Assembly: GCF_000143415.4 (NCBI RefSeq) | Contig: NW_003314360.1 | Location: forward strand, 128,355-192,354 | Length of the DNA: 64,000 bases | Direction: 5' to 3' | Origin: Selaginella moellendorffii | Taxonomy: Eukaryota > Streptophyta > Lycopodiopsida > Selaginellales > Selaginellaceae | Made by a program: the position numbers and the translations under genes | Notes under the pieces: model-generated | Told to the model about the DNA's origin: nothing | The model's database searches: none | Seen by the model: the letters and a program-made list of their open reading frames with translations, nothing else | Shown here: positions 32,317-42,961 of the stretch, in pieces | Layout of the letters: each line of letters starts with the position of its first letter | Numbering within the stretch: position 1 is the first letter of the stretch

Positions 32317-33601
32317 TCAGACACATTCTTTGGCCCAGCCCAAAGTCCTGGCCTTTTATGTCAATTAAGTTCCCAAGGAACCTTTCCGGCTTGAATCGCA
32401 ATGCATCCTCCCATACTGCTGGATCTCTTCCAATTGTAAAACAAATGACGAATGTGGGAGTTCCTTTGGGAATGTCATAGCCAGCAACCTTGCACGCTTC
32501 GGTTGACATGTGAATCAGCAGCGGAGCTGGACCTTGACGATTGCCCAAGGTACTCCAGTTTGTCAAAGCCTCTCTCTGCAACAAGGCGTTCCTTTCCAAC
32601 GACAGTGAATCTCTTCCTGGGCCTTTGAAGAACAAGTGGATTGTGCATGAGTTCCAACAGCGTCCATTCAATCAAACTAGCGCTGGTATCTCTTCCAGAT
32701 AAAAGCTCCTGCATAATTCGAGATTAGCCAACTGACTTTGTTACGGTGACAATAGCTTTGACCGATTCCTCTCCCCGGGCTCCTTCGCTTTTCAAGCTTT
32801 GCAGCATGGTATCCATGAAATCTTTGGGCTGCGAGGTCTCGGACTCGAGCCTAGCCTTGTGATCGTCTATAATTCTCTTAAAGAACTTGTCTTGTCTCGC
32901 ATGTATCCTCATCATCTCTGGATCTTCCAGTCAATCCGTCTCATGAACGCCGGTACGAACTCACTGATGTGGAATTGAAGCATCTGCTCCGTGATCTCAA
33001 ACACAATGTGCTTGAAATCCTTGCCCTTGCTGCTCATCTCAGCCTCATGCTCACGATACTCGAAGAAAGGCTTGCTCATCAGGATCTGCATGACAACATG
33101 GAAGACATATGCTGTCAAGAGGTGCCTCATGTTGATTGGCTTCTGATAGTCAGCCGCATTCACAAGCTCAGACAAGACGCCATGCGTTTCTCTCGTTCGC
33201 ACCTTGAAACGACTCAATGCGCTTGACGGTAAAGAGCTCTGTAGCGCAAAGCTTCCTCATGCTTTTCCAGTAGTCGCAATAAAGAACAAAACCAATGTCT
33301 CGGAAGTTGTAGTTGTACTCCCCCATGGTCAAGTATGGCCCCAATGCAAAATTTGCATCCTGGATCTTTAGTACCTCTTTCACTAGCTCCAAACTGGAGA
33401 TCACCACAGCTGGTACCATTCCCAGGCGTAAAAACACAATCGGTCCATACTTTGTGGAGAGTGTCTGGAATGAAAGGTGTAGGATTCTTCCCAAGAGATG
33501 CAAGTGACCGATAAGAGGCAGCCCCTGTAGGCAAATTAATGACACTTGAAAGATAGGAGAAGAGTGATCAACAAAACAACTGCATATTGAGCAACCTCCA
33601 T
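32317..33601 (-). pseudogene. Cytochrome P450, truncated and frameshifted
   Basis: The start is taken at 33601 (MEVAQYAVVLLITLLLSF), a hydrophobic membrane anchor. After a frame break the body reads GLPLIGHLHLLGR, YGPIVFLRLGMVP, CDYWKSMRKLCATELFT (C-helix), then in another frame MRRIDWKIQR. It continues with the oxygen-activation I-helix (LLSGRDTSASLIEWTLLEL), AGYDIPKGTPTFV, GRDPAVWEDALRFKPERF, and GQDFGLGQRMC, where the heme-cysteine loop should be. The gene stops there, next to copia DNA. A 36-bp intron-like gap (GTAACAAAG to ATGCAG) precedes the I-helix. It resembles plant A-type (CYP71-clan-like) enzymes that oxidise specialised metabolites in the endoplasmic reticulum. Confidence 0.88.
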
Positions 33602-34115
33602 TTCTGATTGAAAGTGTCAAACGTGACAGCTTGAAGGAAGGATGAATTGATGCATTGTAGGCTGCAAGCACCGGAAGGATAGTGGGGTCAGTGGCTTTCA
33701 CTTGATATTTTAAGACGTATGTTCTGCTGAACTATTTGGATGGTCCGCTTAAAACATGGTGTGTGACGGTTTTATGCAATTATTGGTCAAGATATTTTAT
33801 GGAGCCTAGAATAGCAACTTCTATGTTGAAAGTCGAAGTGTAGTCTTCATAAACATCCCATAGTCTCATGTTGACCTCACAAAGACAATGTAGATTATAA
33901 TTATTCTTAGTTTTTATTATATTCTTATTTTTCTTCAAAGGCTGCCTGTTACAATTTGATTAACATACCATCGAGCTAAAAATATTAAATATTCTGACTA
34001 GACTAAGAAGTTTTCATGTATTCCAGGACAGGACACCTGTGAAACATGCTGGTGTGTAGTTTACAAAGTAAAGGCCACGCTACTAAGAGAAAAATAGCTG
34101 GAAGTACATCGATTT
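33602..34115. other. Spacer between P450 and terpene synthase copy 2
   Basis: No gene. Two stretches (about 33720-33830 and 33940-34030) match 36365-36480 and 36525-36610, showing that the terpene synthase copies 2 and 3 and their downstream DNA are a tandem duplication. Confidence 0.6.
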
Positions 34116-35088
34116 TCATATCAAGTTTGATAAATTTTGGATCTGGTTGAGTTTGTTTGAACTTGCCACCACGTTGCACCTTCTCGGGTCCGACATGATG
34201 ATGGTGCGCTTTGGATCCAGAATCCAAGTCCCACAAAACGTGCCTCCACCCAGGGGGTTATCCATGTGGTAGCGGCTGCTCGCATAATGGAACACCAGAT
34301 TCGCTGGATTGCGCAGGAGAGAACATCCAGGAACTTCAGGAAAGCTTTCTTCCCATTCCGGGACGCTGGCAAGGATATCGCAGTAATAGATGAATTCGTC
34401 TTCCTTGTCCTGGATCATCCTGCACGTAGTGTTCACGGCGTCCTGAAACGTCTGCACGCTCGGATCGGTGAGCAGCAGCACCGCTGGAAGATTGTTAAAC
34501 TTCTTCTTGTAAAACTCCTTGGGAAACGAGAAGACGTCGTTCACCATCCACATATGATCGAGCATAGCGTTCTGAGCCCTGATGTAATCCAGGGACTCGA
34601 CATCCTCATCGTCAAACGAAGCACCCATTGCATAGATGAGTGGCAGAATGAAGACGTTCTTCCTCCGGTAGAGCTCGTAGTCCTGCGTCAAGTCGTCACT
34701 CAAAATGCTTCTCGCCCAGCCCTCAACAGTGGAAACCGTGCGCCTGAACAGCTCCGTCTTCAACAGAGACCTCAAATCCTTCATCAGATCGTGGCACGCT
34801 CGATAGGCAAGAATATCCGGAACCTCCGCGAGCGATGCGGTTCCATAGCAGAGGCTAAAAACAGTGTCGAGCTTCGACCTCGTTGTCATCAAACGGATCG
34901 TCCAGGAAGGCAGTGAGCCAGGCAAACTTGGCCGACGCCAACATGTTCGCTTTCGGAGCGTGAGGCGTGGAGAGGCACGTAAACATTGGAACTTTCCACT
35001 GGACCAGGCATTTCTTCTCCTCCGGACTGAAATCCCTCCTCATGCATTTGAATGCCCACTCGTTTGCTTCCTTGGTGATTGACATATA
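34116..35088 (-). pseudogene. Microbial-type terpene synthase-like, copy 2 (broken)
   Basis: Very similar to the intact copy 3 but with three lesions. A 5' deletion joins the leader (near GTGAAACT) directly to the codons for MSITKE, losing about 39 N-terminal residues. A deletion of about 22 bp near 34870 follows the DDPFDD motif. A pair of compensating frame shifts (about 34335-34375) replaces some 20 residues, and small losses occur near 34262. The NSE motif (NDVFSFPKE) and the C-terminus are intact. Non-functional as it stands. Confidence 0.9.
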
Positions 35089-35243
35089 AGTTTCACGTGA
35101 TCATGCTGTCTGCTTGGACTGACTTTGATTGTGTAGGGAAAATATTTGAACCGGTGGTTGTCAAATCACACCTGGCAAAGAATAGTCCAGTCAATTATTT
35201 AAAATAGAATGATATCAAGACGTCGTTTGTGGTGTAATTCAAC
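35089..35243. promoter_or_regulatory. Divergent spacer, terpene synthase copy 2 / P450
   Basis: About 155 bp between the synthase remnant and the P450 ATG at 35244. It is shorter than the 199 bp in copy 3 because of the deletion that removed the TATA region. The GACTGACTTTGATTGTGTA string is conserved with the other two copies. Confidence 0.45.
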
Positions 35244-35655
35244 ATGGAGTTTCTAGCATGCGCGATGGCTCTTGTGTTTTTCATCTATGTTCTCGTCTGG
35301 GGAATTCCAGGTGGAGGGCACCGCCGTCTCAACTTGACAGTATCACCAGTGGGTCTCTTCCATTGATCGGACCTCTTTGGGAGGAAACCCCATCTCTCTC
35401 TCCTTGCACTGTCCAACAAGTATGGACCGATCTTCTCTCTCCGGCTGGGAATGGTGCCTGTGGCGCACAGCTTCCGCATGTTCTTCCAGTAATCGCCGTA
35501 AGGCGCGAATCCCATGTCAAGGAAGTTGTAGAAGCTGTACTCCCCTGGCATATGTAACGTCCTGGGTTTTGAAGAGCTCGTTGGCCAGATGGGTGCTCGC
35601 GACCACCACGGAGCTCTTCACAATCAGGCGCATGGATTCTTTCTTGTGGTGAAGG
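35244..35655 (+). pseudogene. Cytochrome P450 N-terminal fragment, rearranged (copy 2)
   Basis: Begins MEFLACAMALVFFIYVLVWG, a membrane anchor, and continues to KYGPIFSLRLGMVPVA. From 35455 to about 35610 the gene reads on the opposite strand (YSFYNFLDMGFAPYGDYWKN, VVASTHLANELFK), then returns to plus for ATELFTIRRMDSFLW (about 35610-35655). The block is therefore a patchwork of inverted segments, and the enzyme is lost. Confidence 0.85.
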
Positions 35656-35659
35656 AATA

Positions 35660-35890
35660 GTGATATTATTTGTACTTTTATGTGGATTTAAATCATCAAT
35701 CTTTTAGTATTTTAGTCATAAAAAAGATCTTTGATGCTTGTTGGTAAGAGTTCTTATCAAAAATATCTATTAAGATCCAATACAAGTATGGAGGTAATAA
35801 TAAGTGGCTGATGAATTATCCACGATGGTAAATTTTATCTCGTTTATGAAGGTTTAGTAATCTCTTAGATGAGCTTAAAAAGTTTGTTGA
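35660..35890. other. AT-rich spacer
   Basis: No gene recognised. It merges into decayed gypsy integrase sequence. Confidence 0.3.
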
Positions 35891-36340
35891 CTTCAACTCC
35901 TTTATCATTGATATTTGTATGAAAATTTTATTGAGGGACACCTTTACAGATTTGAAGGGTGACAAGTTTGTGTCATTCGAAATATAAAATGAAATCCTGG
36001 TGAAGAAAGGATATATGGTGGTCCTTTATAGTTATTTGCCCTGCCAAGCAGTCAAAGTTGATCATTAAAAGCTCCCTAACCTCTATCATCCTCTACGTGT
36101 ACCCAAGAATAAATGGGCTAGCATTTTGATGGACTTTATCATTGGTTTACTAAAAACGTTTTGAGGAAATAATGTTATTAAAGTTCTTGTGGATTTTTTT
36201 ACGAAGATGGCTCAAAGATGACAATTAAAACTTCTAAATTTACTCAATTATTTGTAAATAAATTATTTAGTCTTTGTGGTTTGTCAAGTGACATTATGAG
36301 TGATTGAGATCCCTATTTGATGATCTATCGATATAAACAT
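35890..36340 (+). pseudogene. Heavily decayed gypsy integrase fragment
   Basis: Through many stops one can read WASILMDFIIGLLKTF and VIKVLVDFFTKMAQR, which match the core of gypsy integrases (MDFI-GLP, VVVDRLTKMA). Further right, FVVCQVT and DIMSD-like strings continue. It lies in the spacer between terpene synthase copies 2 and 3. Confidence 0.6.
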
Positions 36341-36957
36341 TAGTTGCAGTCCATGTGAGTGGCTTTGACTCGATATGTTCTTATTTTCTTGCTAAACTAT
36401 TCTGTTGGTCTGCTTAAAACTTAGTGGTCCAATTTTGACGATTTTATGCAATTATTGATCAAAGATATTTTATGGAGCCGACAATGTAGAAAAGCAACTT
36501 ATATTGGTCTCATGCTTCTTCAAAGGCTGCCTGTTACAATTTGATTGACATACCACCAAGCTAAAAATATTAAATATTCTGAAAGTTTTCTTGTCTTCCA
36601 GGACAGGACACCTGTTTATGGCATTATCTTCTAGGAAACAGCAGGCTTTGGAGGTTTCTTGGAAGACCTAGGATTCTAAGCTTCTAGTCTTCTAAGCTCT
36701 GGATGAAATAAGACTGAGCATAGAATACTGCTGACTTCCACATGTGCAGCACGTGAGGAATGGCTTGGCTAGGCGAACTATGTATATGACAAAGTCCTAG
36801 GTGATCATCCTAATTGCATAAAAACATCATGGCTGTAGTAGTTTGCAAGAATGCCAAATAGCCATACATTTTTCATTGATTTTCACTTCCTATGTAGCTA
36901 GTTTACAAAGTAAAGGCCATGCTACTAAGAGAAAAATAGCTGGAAGTACATCAATTT
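36341..36957. repeat. 3' flank of terpene synthase copy 3, duplicated elsewhere
   Basis: 36365-36610 repeats 33720-34035 in the same orientation. 36600-36957 repeats 20417-20765 in inverted orientation. No coding sequence. Confidence 0.7.
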
Positions 36958-38076
36958 TCATATCAAGTTTGATAAATTTTGGATCTGGTTGAGTTTGTTT
37001 GAACTTGCCACCACGTTGCACCTTTTCGGGTCCGACACGATGATGGTGCATTTTGGATCCAGAATCCAAGTCCCACGAAACGTGCCTCCACCCAGTAGGG
37101 GGTTATCCATGCCATGGTAGCGGCTGCTCGCATAATGGAACACCAGATTCGCTGGGATTGCACAGGAGAGAACATCCAGGAACTTCAGGAAATCTTTCTT
37201 CCCATTCCAGGACGCATTCGTGGCAAGGATATCGCGGTAATAGATGAATTCGTCTTCCTTGTCCTGGATCATCCTGCACGTAGTGTTCACGGCGTCCTGA
37301 AACGTCTGCACGCTCGGATCGGTGAGCAGCAGCACCGCCGGAAGATTGTTAAACTTCTTCTTGTAAAACTCCTTGGGAAACGAGAAGACGTCGTTCACCA
37401 TCCACATATGATCGAGCATAGCGTTCTGAGCCCTGATGTAATCCAGGGACTCGACATCCTCATCGTCAAACGAAGCACCCATTGCATAGATGAGTGGCAG
37501 AATGAAGACGTTCTTCCTCCGGTAGAGCTCGTAGTCCTGCGTCAAGTCGTCACTCAAAATGCTTCTCGCCCAGCCCTCAACAGTGGAAACCGTGCGCCTG
37601 AACAGCTCCGTCTTCAACAGAGACCTCAAATCCTTCATCAGATCGTGGCACGCTCGATAGGCAAGAATATCCGGAACCTCCGCGAGCGATGCGGTTCCAT
37701 AGCAGAGGCTAAGAACAGTGTTGAGATACGATGTCGCGAGAGCTCCCCCAGCAACCTCGTTGTCATCAAACGGATCGTCCAGGAAGGCAGTGAGCCAGGC
37801 AAACTTGGCCGACGCCAACATGTTCGCTTTCGGAGCGTGAGGCGTGGAGAGGCACGTAAACATTGGAACTTTCCACTGGACCAGGCATTTCTTCTCCTCC
37901 GGACTGAAATCCCTCCTCATGCATTTGAATGCCCACTCGTTCGCTTCCTTGGTGATTGACGTATACTCGGGATGCCTTTGGAAAGATAGAGAGCATGGTA
38001 TCTCCGGAAGCTCGAATCTCGTGAGAGCAAAGAGATGTTCTACCGCTGGTAGCTTCTGTAAACACGGACTTGCCAT
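36958..38076 (-). CDS. Microbial terpene synthase-like protein (MTPSL), 372 aa, intact
   Basis: A single uninterrupted exon from ATG 38076 to TGA 36958, about the usual length for this class (around 350-400 aa). It has one alpha domain and no plastid-targeting or beta/gamma domains. The aspartate-rich metal motif DDPFDDNE lies at residues 100-107. The second metal motif NDVFSFPKE lies at 228-236, with N228, S232 and E236 in the N-D-x-x-S-x-x-x-E pattern. An R-Y pair occurs at 319-320. Such enzymes ionise prenyl diphosphates (geranyl, farnesyl) and cyclise or hydroxylate the cation in the cytosol; the exact product cannot be read from sequence. The start agrees with copy 1. MTPSLs occur in non-seed plants and resemble bacterial and fungal synthases. 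It is head-to-head with P450 remnants at 38276. Confidence 0.9.
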   Translation of the reverse strand: MASPCLQKLPAVEHLFALTRFELPEIPCSLSFQRHPEYTSITKEANEWAFKCMRRDFSPEEKKCLVQWKVPMFTCLSTPHAPKANMLASAKFAWLTAFLDDPFDDNEVAGGALATSYLNTVLSLCYGTASLAEVPDILAYRACHDLMKDLRSLLKTELFRRTVSTVEGWARSILSDDLTQDYELYRRKNVFILPLIYAMGASFDDEDVESLDYIRAQNAMLDHMWMVNDVFSFPKEFYKKKFNNLPAVLLLTDPSVQTFQDAVNTTCRMIQDKEDEFIYYRDILATNASWNGKKDFLKFLDVLSCAIPANLVFHYASSRYHGMDNPLLGGGTFRGTWILDPKCTIIVSDPKRCNVVASSNKLNQIQNLSNLI

Positions 38077-38275
38077 TTCTTAGAGATGGTTTCGAGATAT
38101 TTTCTTCAATTTATACTGCTAAGTTTCACGTGACCATGCCCAAGAAGTTTCCTGCTTGGACTGACTTTGATTGTGTACAGAAAATAGAACCGGTTGTTGC
38201 CAAAGAAAAGGCGGTCAGAAAAAAGGACTGGTTGTTACTCCCTCGGCATGAATGAGTGAATAAGATGATATCGAC
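38077..38275. promoter_or_regulatory. Bidirectional promoter between terpene synthase copy 3 and P450
   Basis: 199 bp between divergent ATGs (38076 minus, 38276 plus). A TATAAATT box (minus strand, 38108-38115) sits about 32 bp before the synthase ATG, so the leader must be very short. A CACGTG core lies at about 38128-38133. The block is conserved with 19116-19347. Confidence 0.55.
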
Positions 38276-39347
38276 ATGGAGTTTCTAGCACCGCCGTCTC
38301 AACTTGCCAGTATCACCCAGTGGGTCTGTTCCATTGATCGGACACCTCCACCTCTTTGGGAGGAAACCCCATCTCTCTGTATGACCGATCTTCTCTCTCC
38401 GGCTGGGAATGGTGCCATCCGTGGTGGTCGCGAGCGCCCATCTGGCCAAGGAGCTCTTTAAACCCAGGACTTTACATTCTCTTCCAGGCCGTATTTCATG
38501 CCAGGGGAGTATAGCTTCTACAACTTCCTTGACATGGGATTCGCTGGAAGAACATGCGGAGCTGTGTGCCACGGAGCTCTTCACAATCAGGCGCATGGAT
38601 TCTTTCTTGTGGGTGCGAACAGAGGAGCTCCGTGAGATGCTATCGGCGCTCTTGGATTCTTCTCTGGATTGCAAGCCCGTCAACATGAGAGACATGGTCA
38701 CGACATGCCTGTTCAATGTGGTCACCCGGATCTTGATGAGCAAGAGGTTCTACACGTTTGTGGGAGACGAGGCAACCATGGATGAAGATGCCCGGGAGTT
38801 TAAGAGCCTCCTGCTGTCCATCACAGACCAGGCGATCCATTTTCATCCTTGAGGTACTTGAGCATGATGTGCATGAAGTCCTCCTTGCTGCTATTGACAC
38901 CAAGCTTGTGCTCGTCGACTATCTTCTGCAAGACACTATCAATCTTTGGCTGCAGCTTCTTGAGCCGTGGGATCTTCCAGTCGATGCCTCTAAGCCACGG
39001 TGGGACAAACTCGCTGGTGTGAACCATATTGCGAGGACAGTGTCAAGGCCAATAGCATGGTAAGTTCTTCCTCTCGTGATTTGATGTCTCTTAACTATAT
39101 CCTCGAATATGCCAGGAGCTTATATCTGGTGGAACAACTGGAGCTACACAATGTTGTCTTCTCCAACCAGGCAAGAATTCCCCATCTCCTCTTGAGCTTT
39201 TCCTAGCATCTCCAGGTGGTGAAGAAGCTCCAGGATTGACCACCTGATCACAGCAGCACTTGTGTTGCAAGCAGTGATCAAGGAAGCTCCAAGATTGTTT
39301 ATATTACATAAATTGTAAGCAAAGGTGAGAAGTTCTTGGCATTGCAC
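38276..39347 (+). pseudogene. Cytochrome P450, rearranged with an internal inversion (copy 3)
   Basis: Starts MEFLAPPSQL, having lost most of the membrane anchor that copy 2 retains. On plus, a good stretch runs 38409-38852: VVVASAHLAKELFKP, LCATELFTIRRMDSFLW, VNMRDMVTTCLFNVVTRILM and EFKSLLLSITDQ. At about 38850 the orientation flips: minus-strand 39027-38821 gives SEFVPPWLRGIDWKIPRLKK and EDFMHIMLKYLKDE, the next part of the same protein. Minus-strand 39347-39144 gives an I-helix-like region (NTSAAVIRWSILELLHHLEM). No heme-binding loop remains. Confidence 0.87.
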
Positions 39348-39589
39348 ATTAGTGACAATTCAGTTAACACTTTTATGTCTTTCAACATCTACATCAATAT
39401 ATCATTAGAAGGGATTGCAAAGGGGCAACTACCAAAGAAGTCCACAAGTACGACAATTTATGATTGCTAACATGGTTAGTCTTATTTTATGTGATATACA
39501 ACTTATAAGTGTAACATGATTTTAAAAATCATTTTTATAAATATTGTCTATAAGTATCTTCGATATAGAAGTGTGTCATTTGAGGCATT
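39348..39589. other. Spacer, nothing recognised
   Basis: AT-rich, no ORF or repeat identified. Confidence 0.3.
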
Positions 39590-39780
39590 AATTGTACTTA
39601 ACTTGTTGCAAAGGGTGTAAAGGATGGAAGAATGTACCCAACAATGTTTGCAAAAATTCAAAAGGCATAAAAGATAAATTGCTAAGAGTTGGAGCTCCTT
39701 AGGAAGCAAACACTTACATTTGACTAGGAGGAAATTTGGCAATGATGGCAATGCTAGGATGAAGAAGCTCTAAAAAATAC
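39590..39780 (+). repeat. Fragment related to the 55.65-55.87 kb sequence
   Basis: ACTTGTTGCAAAGGGTGTAA, TGTACCCAACAATGTTTGC and GAGTTGGAGCTCCT strings occur in the same order at about 55660-55770. At 55.7 kb this encodes the end of MULE copy C (VPKAWKIECPWELELLG and an acidic tail). Here the frame is broken by small deletions. Confidence 0.65.
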
Positions 39781-39855
39781 TTAAATATAAATTAAGAGAA
39801 ACAAGTTAAAACATTTTGACAGTGGAACGGGAGTCTAATCTTGATTATCTTGGAA

Positions 39856-42800
39856 TGCAAGCTTAATTTAGGCAATAATAGTCTTCCGAAGAGCCAACAA
39901 CCGCACATACTTCATCAATCGATCCACTATGACCCATACTTGCTCATTTTGCCTCTATGTGTATGGCAAACAAGTGATGAAGTCCATAAAGATACTACAC
40001 TAACGGCTCTAAGGAATCCCTATAGTTTCTCCCGTGGCACCTTAACCTACTGACAGAGTTTGCATGATTGACAATACTTGAGGATATCAACCTTCATATT
40101 CCTCCAATAAAAATTGTGTTTAATCAACACATACATCTTCTTCCCCCCAAAATGATCGGCCTTTGGACAATCATAATATTGGAATAAAACCTAAGCAATT
40201 AATATATTTACTTATGGTAAATGTACACGGCCATTGTAGTAGAGAATCCCATCCACCAATGAGAAAGGTGCTTCCAGCTGGGTGTGCAAAGAAACCATCT
40301 TGAGCATCTTGAGTTTGAGCACGCTTAACCAACTACCCAAACTCACTAACCACCTTTTTTAAATGATGACAAAATCGTGTTTATAACACTGTCACATGAT
40401 AAATACGAGGTAAAGCATCTGCCACTACATTTGATTTTCCCGGAAAATGCTCAATAAAAAACTCCATAAATTCCATAAGTTTGACCATCCAATGAGCTTG
40501 CCTAATGTTCAACTCTTTCTGTGTAAAAAGATACACAAGAGGTTTGTGATCTATCAACACCACAAAGACTGCACTATAAAAATAATGCTACCACGTCCTC
40601 AAAGCATGAACAATAGAGAGTAACTTTTGCTCATATGTGGAATAGTGTTGCTCCGCAGGATTCAAAGTTTGACTCGCATATGTAATAAGTTGTCCCTCTT
40701 GCATGAGAACTCCTTCTAGTGCATAACCACTTGCATCACATGTCACCTTGTAAGGTTTTGATAGATCAGCAATGTGAAGTACTGGAGCCTCACTCAACAA
40801 CTGTTCCAATGCCAAAAAACTCTCTTCTTATGGCTTTTTCCACTCGAATGGCACATTCTTGTGCAACAACCATGTCAAAGGAATAGCCACCTCCGCAAAC
40901 TTATGCTGGAAATGTTAGTAGTAACTAACCATACCAAGAAAACTACATAACTCAACCACTATAATCGGTGTAGGTCAATTTTCCACTGTAGCCACCTTTC
41001 TTGAATCCGTCTTGACACCCTTAGATGTCACAATATAGGCTAGATATTCCACTTCCAACTTTGCAAACTCATATTACTCCTTTTCACATAAAATTTGGTG
41101 TCATGGAGTAACAAAAGAACTTTGCACAAATGTACCTTATGCTCCTCCATATTCTTGCTGAGAAAAACATAGGAGATCTTGTAGCATAGAGCTTCTAAAA
41201 TCATGCTCTTGGGTTTGGGAGAAAGATCGTCCAATAAAATCTCCACAAACTCATGAAGATAATGCCCAAATACCTCCATCATCAACTGAGTAAATGTGGC
41301 AAGTGCATTTGTTAAACAAAATAGCATAATTGTAAACTCAAAATGTCCAAAGTTTGTGTTGAATGCCATCTTGGAGATACATGTATCATCCATTGCAATC
41401 TGATGATATCCACTTTTTAGATCAATTTTGGTAAACATTCATGCTTCACCAAGCTTATCTAAGATATAATCCACATGCAGCATTGGCATTTTATCCTTCA
41501 CTGTCTTTTTGTTCAAAGCATGGTAGTCAATACACATTTGCATTGAACCATTCTTCTTCTTCACAAGCGAGATTAGAGCACCAAACAAAGACTAATTTGG
41601 CAAAATAAATCCAAACTCAAGTAACTCCTTAACTTGTTATTAGACTTCTTGCTCCTTTGCATAAGTTATTGAAATAGATGCCGGTAAATTGGTTGCATTC
41701 TCAACTCCAATGTAATCCCATGCTCCATACATCATAATGGAGGCAACCCATGAGGAAGTTCAAATGGAAAAATATCGAAAAACTCATCAACTACATCCTG
41801 TACTGTTACTTCTCTCCCACATGTGCCTTGGTCCCCCAAGTCACAAACAAATAGTAAGTAATTCGAAAGTGGTTTTCCATTACGACAAGCTCACTTCAAA
41901 GATGTAGCAAAGAGCATAACAACTGGGGGTTGAATTCCTTCTCCAAACTACATATCTTTAACGCCACTGTACTCTAACGAGACACATTTAATACTCCACT
42001 TTATCTTTGGATCCACCTTCACCAACCATGGCATCCCAAGAATGAGATTCACACGATGGATATCCATGAGATAAAAAGTCTCCATGAGTGTGGTTTTGTC
42101 AATCAATACTTCTAACCCCTTTACATAAGCATCGAAATGCTAAGCAAAGGTAGCTGCACGTTCCACCGTGTATGGAATAACTCCTCGTGTCACCAGGCCA
42201 TGCTCTGCAACAAACTTTGCTGAAACAAAGTTGTCATCACTCTGCTATCCAATAAAATTCACACTGGACTATTATGGAACACGCCCTCCAGCATTAAAGT
42301 TGATTCACAAGTGTTCTCAAGCTTGGTATGGGGATTATTCTTGGGTTTGGAATATTTGGCTTCTGTATTGGCATTGTTCTTGCTTGCATTGGCCATGCCA
42401 TTGGAAAATTTGCTGACAATATGGACAAAGCTGGTGACTCTACGAGAAAGACATAGTGGAGCTTGTTGGAAATCATTGTAATTCTCATTAAAAATACATC
42501 TATATAGCTGCTCCAAAAGAACAAGTTTGATTCCAAATTAGAAGAAAGGGAAGGCCTTAGAAGTCATCTTTTAGGGCTTATAAAGCCAGGTAGAATGTGG
42601 GTATAAAGCTGGCAATAGTAGCAATGGCAAATTCACGGTGTAAGAATTTCTCATCTTCTCAGCCTCAAGCTCTATTTTGTTCCATACACAGTTGAGTTGG
42701 TGAGCAATGATCGAAAGCCTCTTCCTCTGACTTGAATGGGCATCCCTATCATCCTCACGCTGCAAAGTTTGCAACTTTTTAATATTAGACTTACTTCTTT

Positions 42801-42961
42801 GACCCCTTTACATCCGAAGTAACCACCACAGATTTTATCTTGTGATGCTTGTTTCCATCCTTGTGTCCACAACAATCATCACGACGATTCTCGATAGAAG
42901 GACTCCTGGAATGCTTGCGATACTTGTGCTTATCATTATCAAGTTGACGAGCCACATCAAG
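39856..42961 (-). pseudogene. Gypsy A copy 2 (minus): protease, RT, RNase H, integrase start
   Basis: Matches gypsy A copy 1 across the protease region (HRVNLILGMPW), RT (KIDLKSGYHQIAMDD, FGHYLHEFVEILLDD), RNase H (FEWKKP, VTCDASGYALEGVLMQ, DHKPLVYLFTQKEL, RQAHWMVKLMEF) and the start of integrase, with many stops. The integrase truncates near 39856. Upstream, a basic gag-like stretch (HSRSPSIENRRDDCCGHKDG, about 42790-42955) leads to a junction with MULE copy B at about 42961. It carries the site where the DNA transposon inserted in copy 1, unoccupied (40025-40041). Confidence 0.85.

Noticed and set aside
32282-32345. Intact heme-binding loop of the 32.3-33.6 kb P450 (FGLGQRMC)
   Set aside because: The cysteine pattern fits F-x-x-G-x-R-x-C, but several residues before it and everything after it are missing, so it may be a partial deletion product or chance; the gene is not treated as functional.
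34266-34916. Plus-strand ORF of 216 aa (and a 281-aa relative at 37114-37959)
   Set aside because: Antisense shadows of terpene synthase copies 2 and 3, with no recognisable domain.
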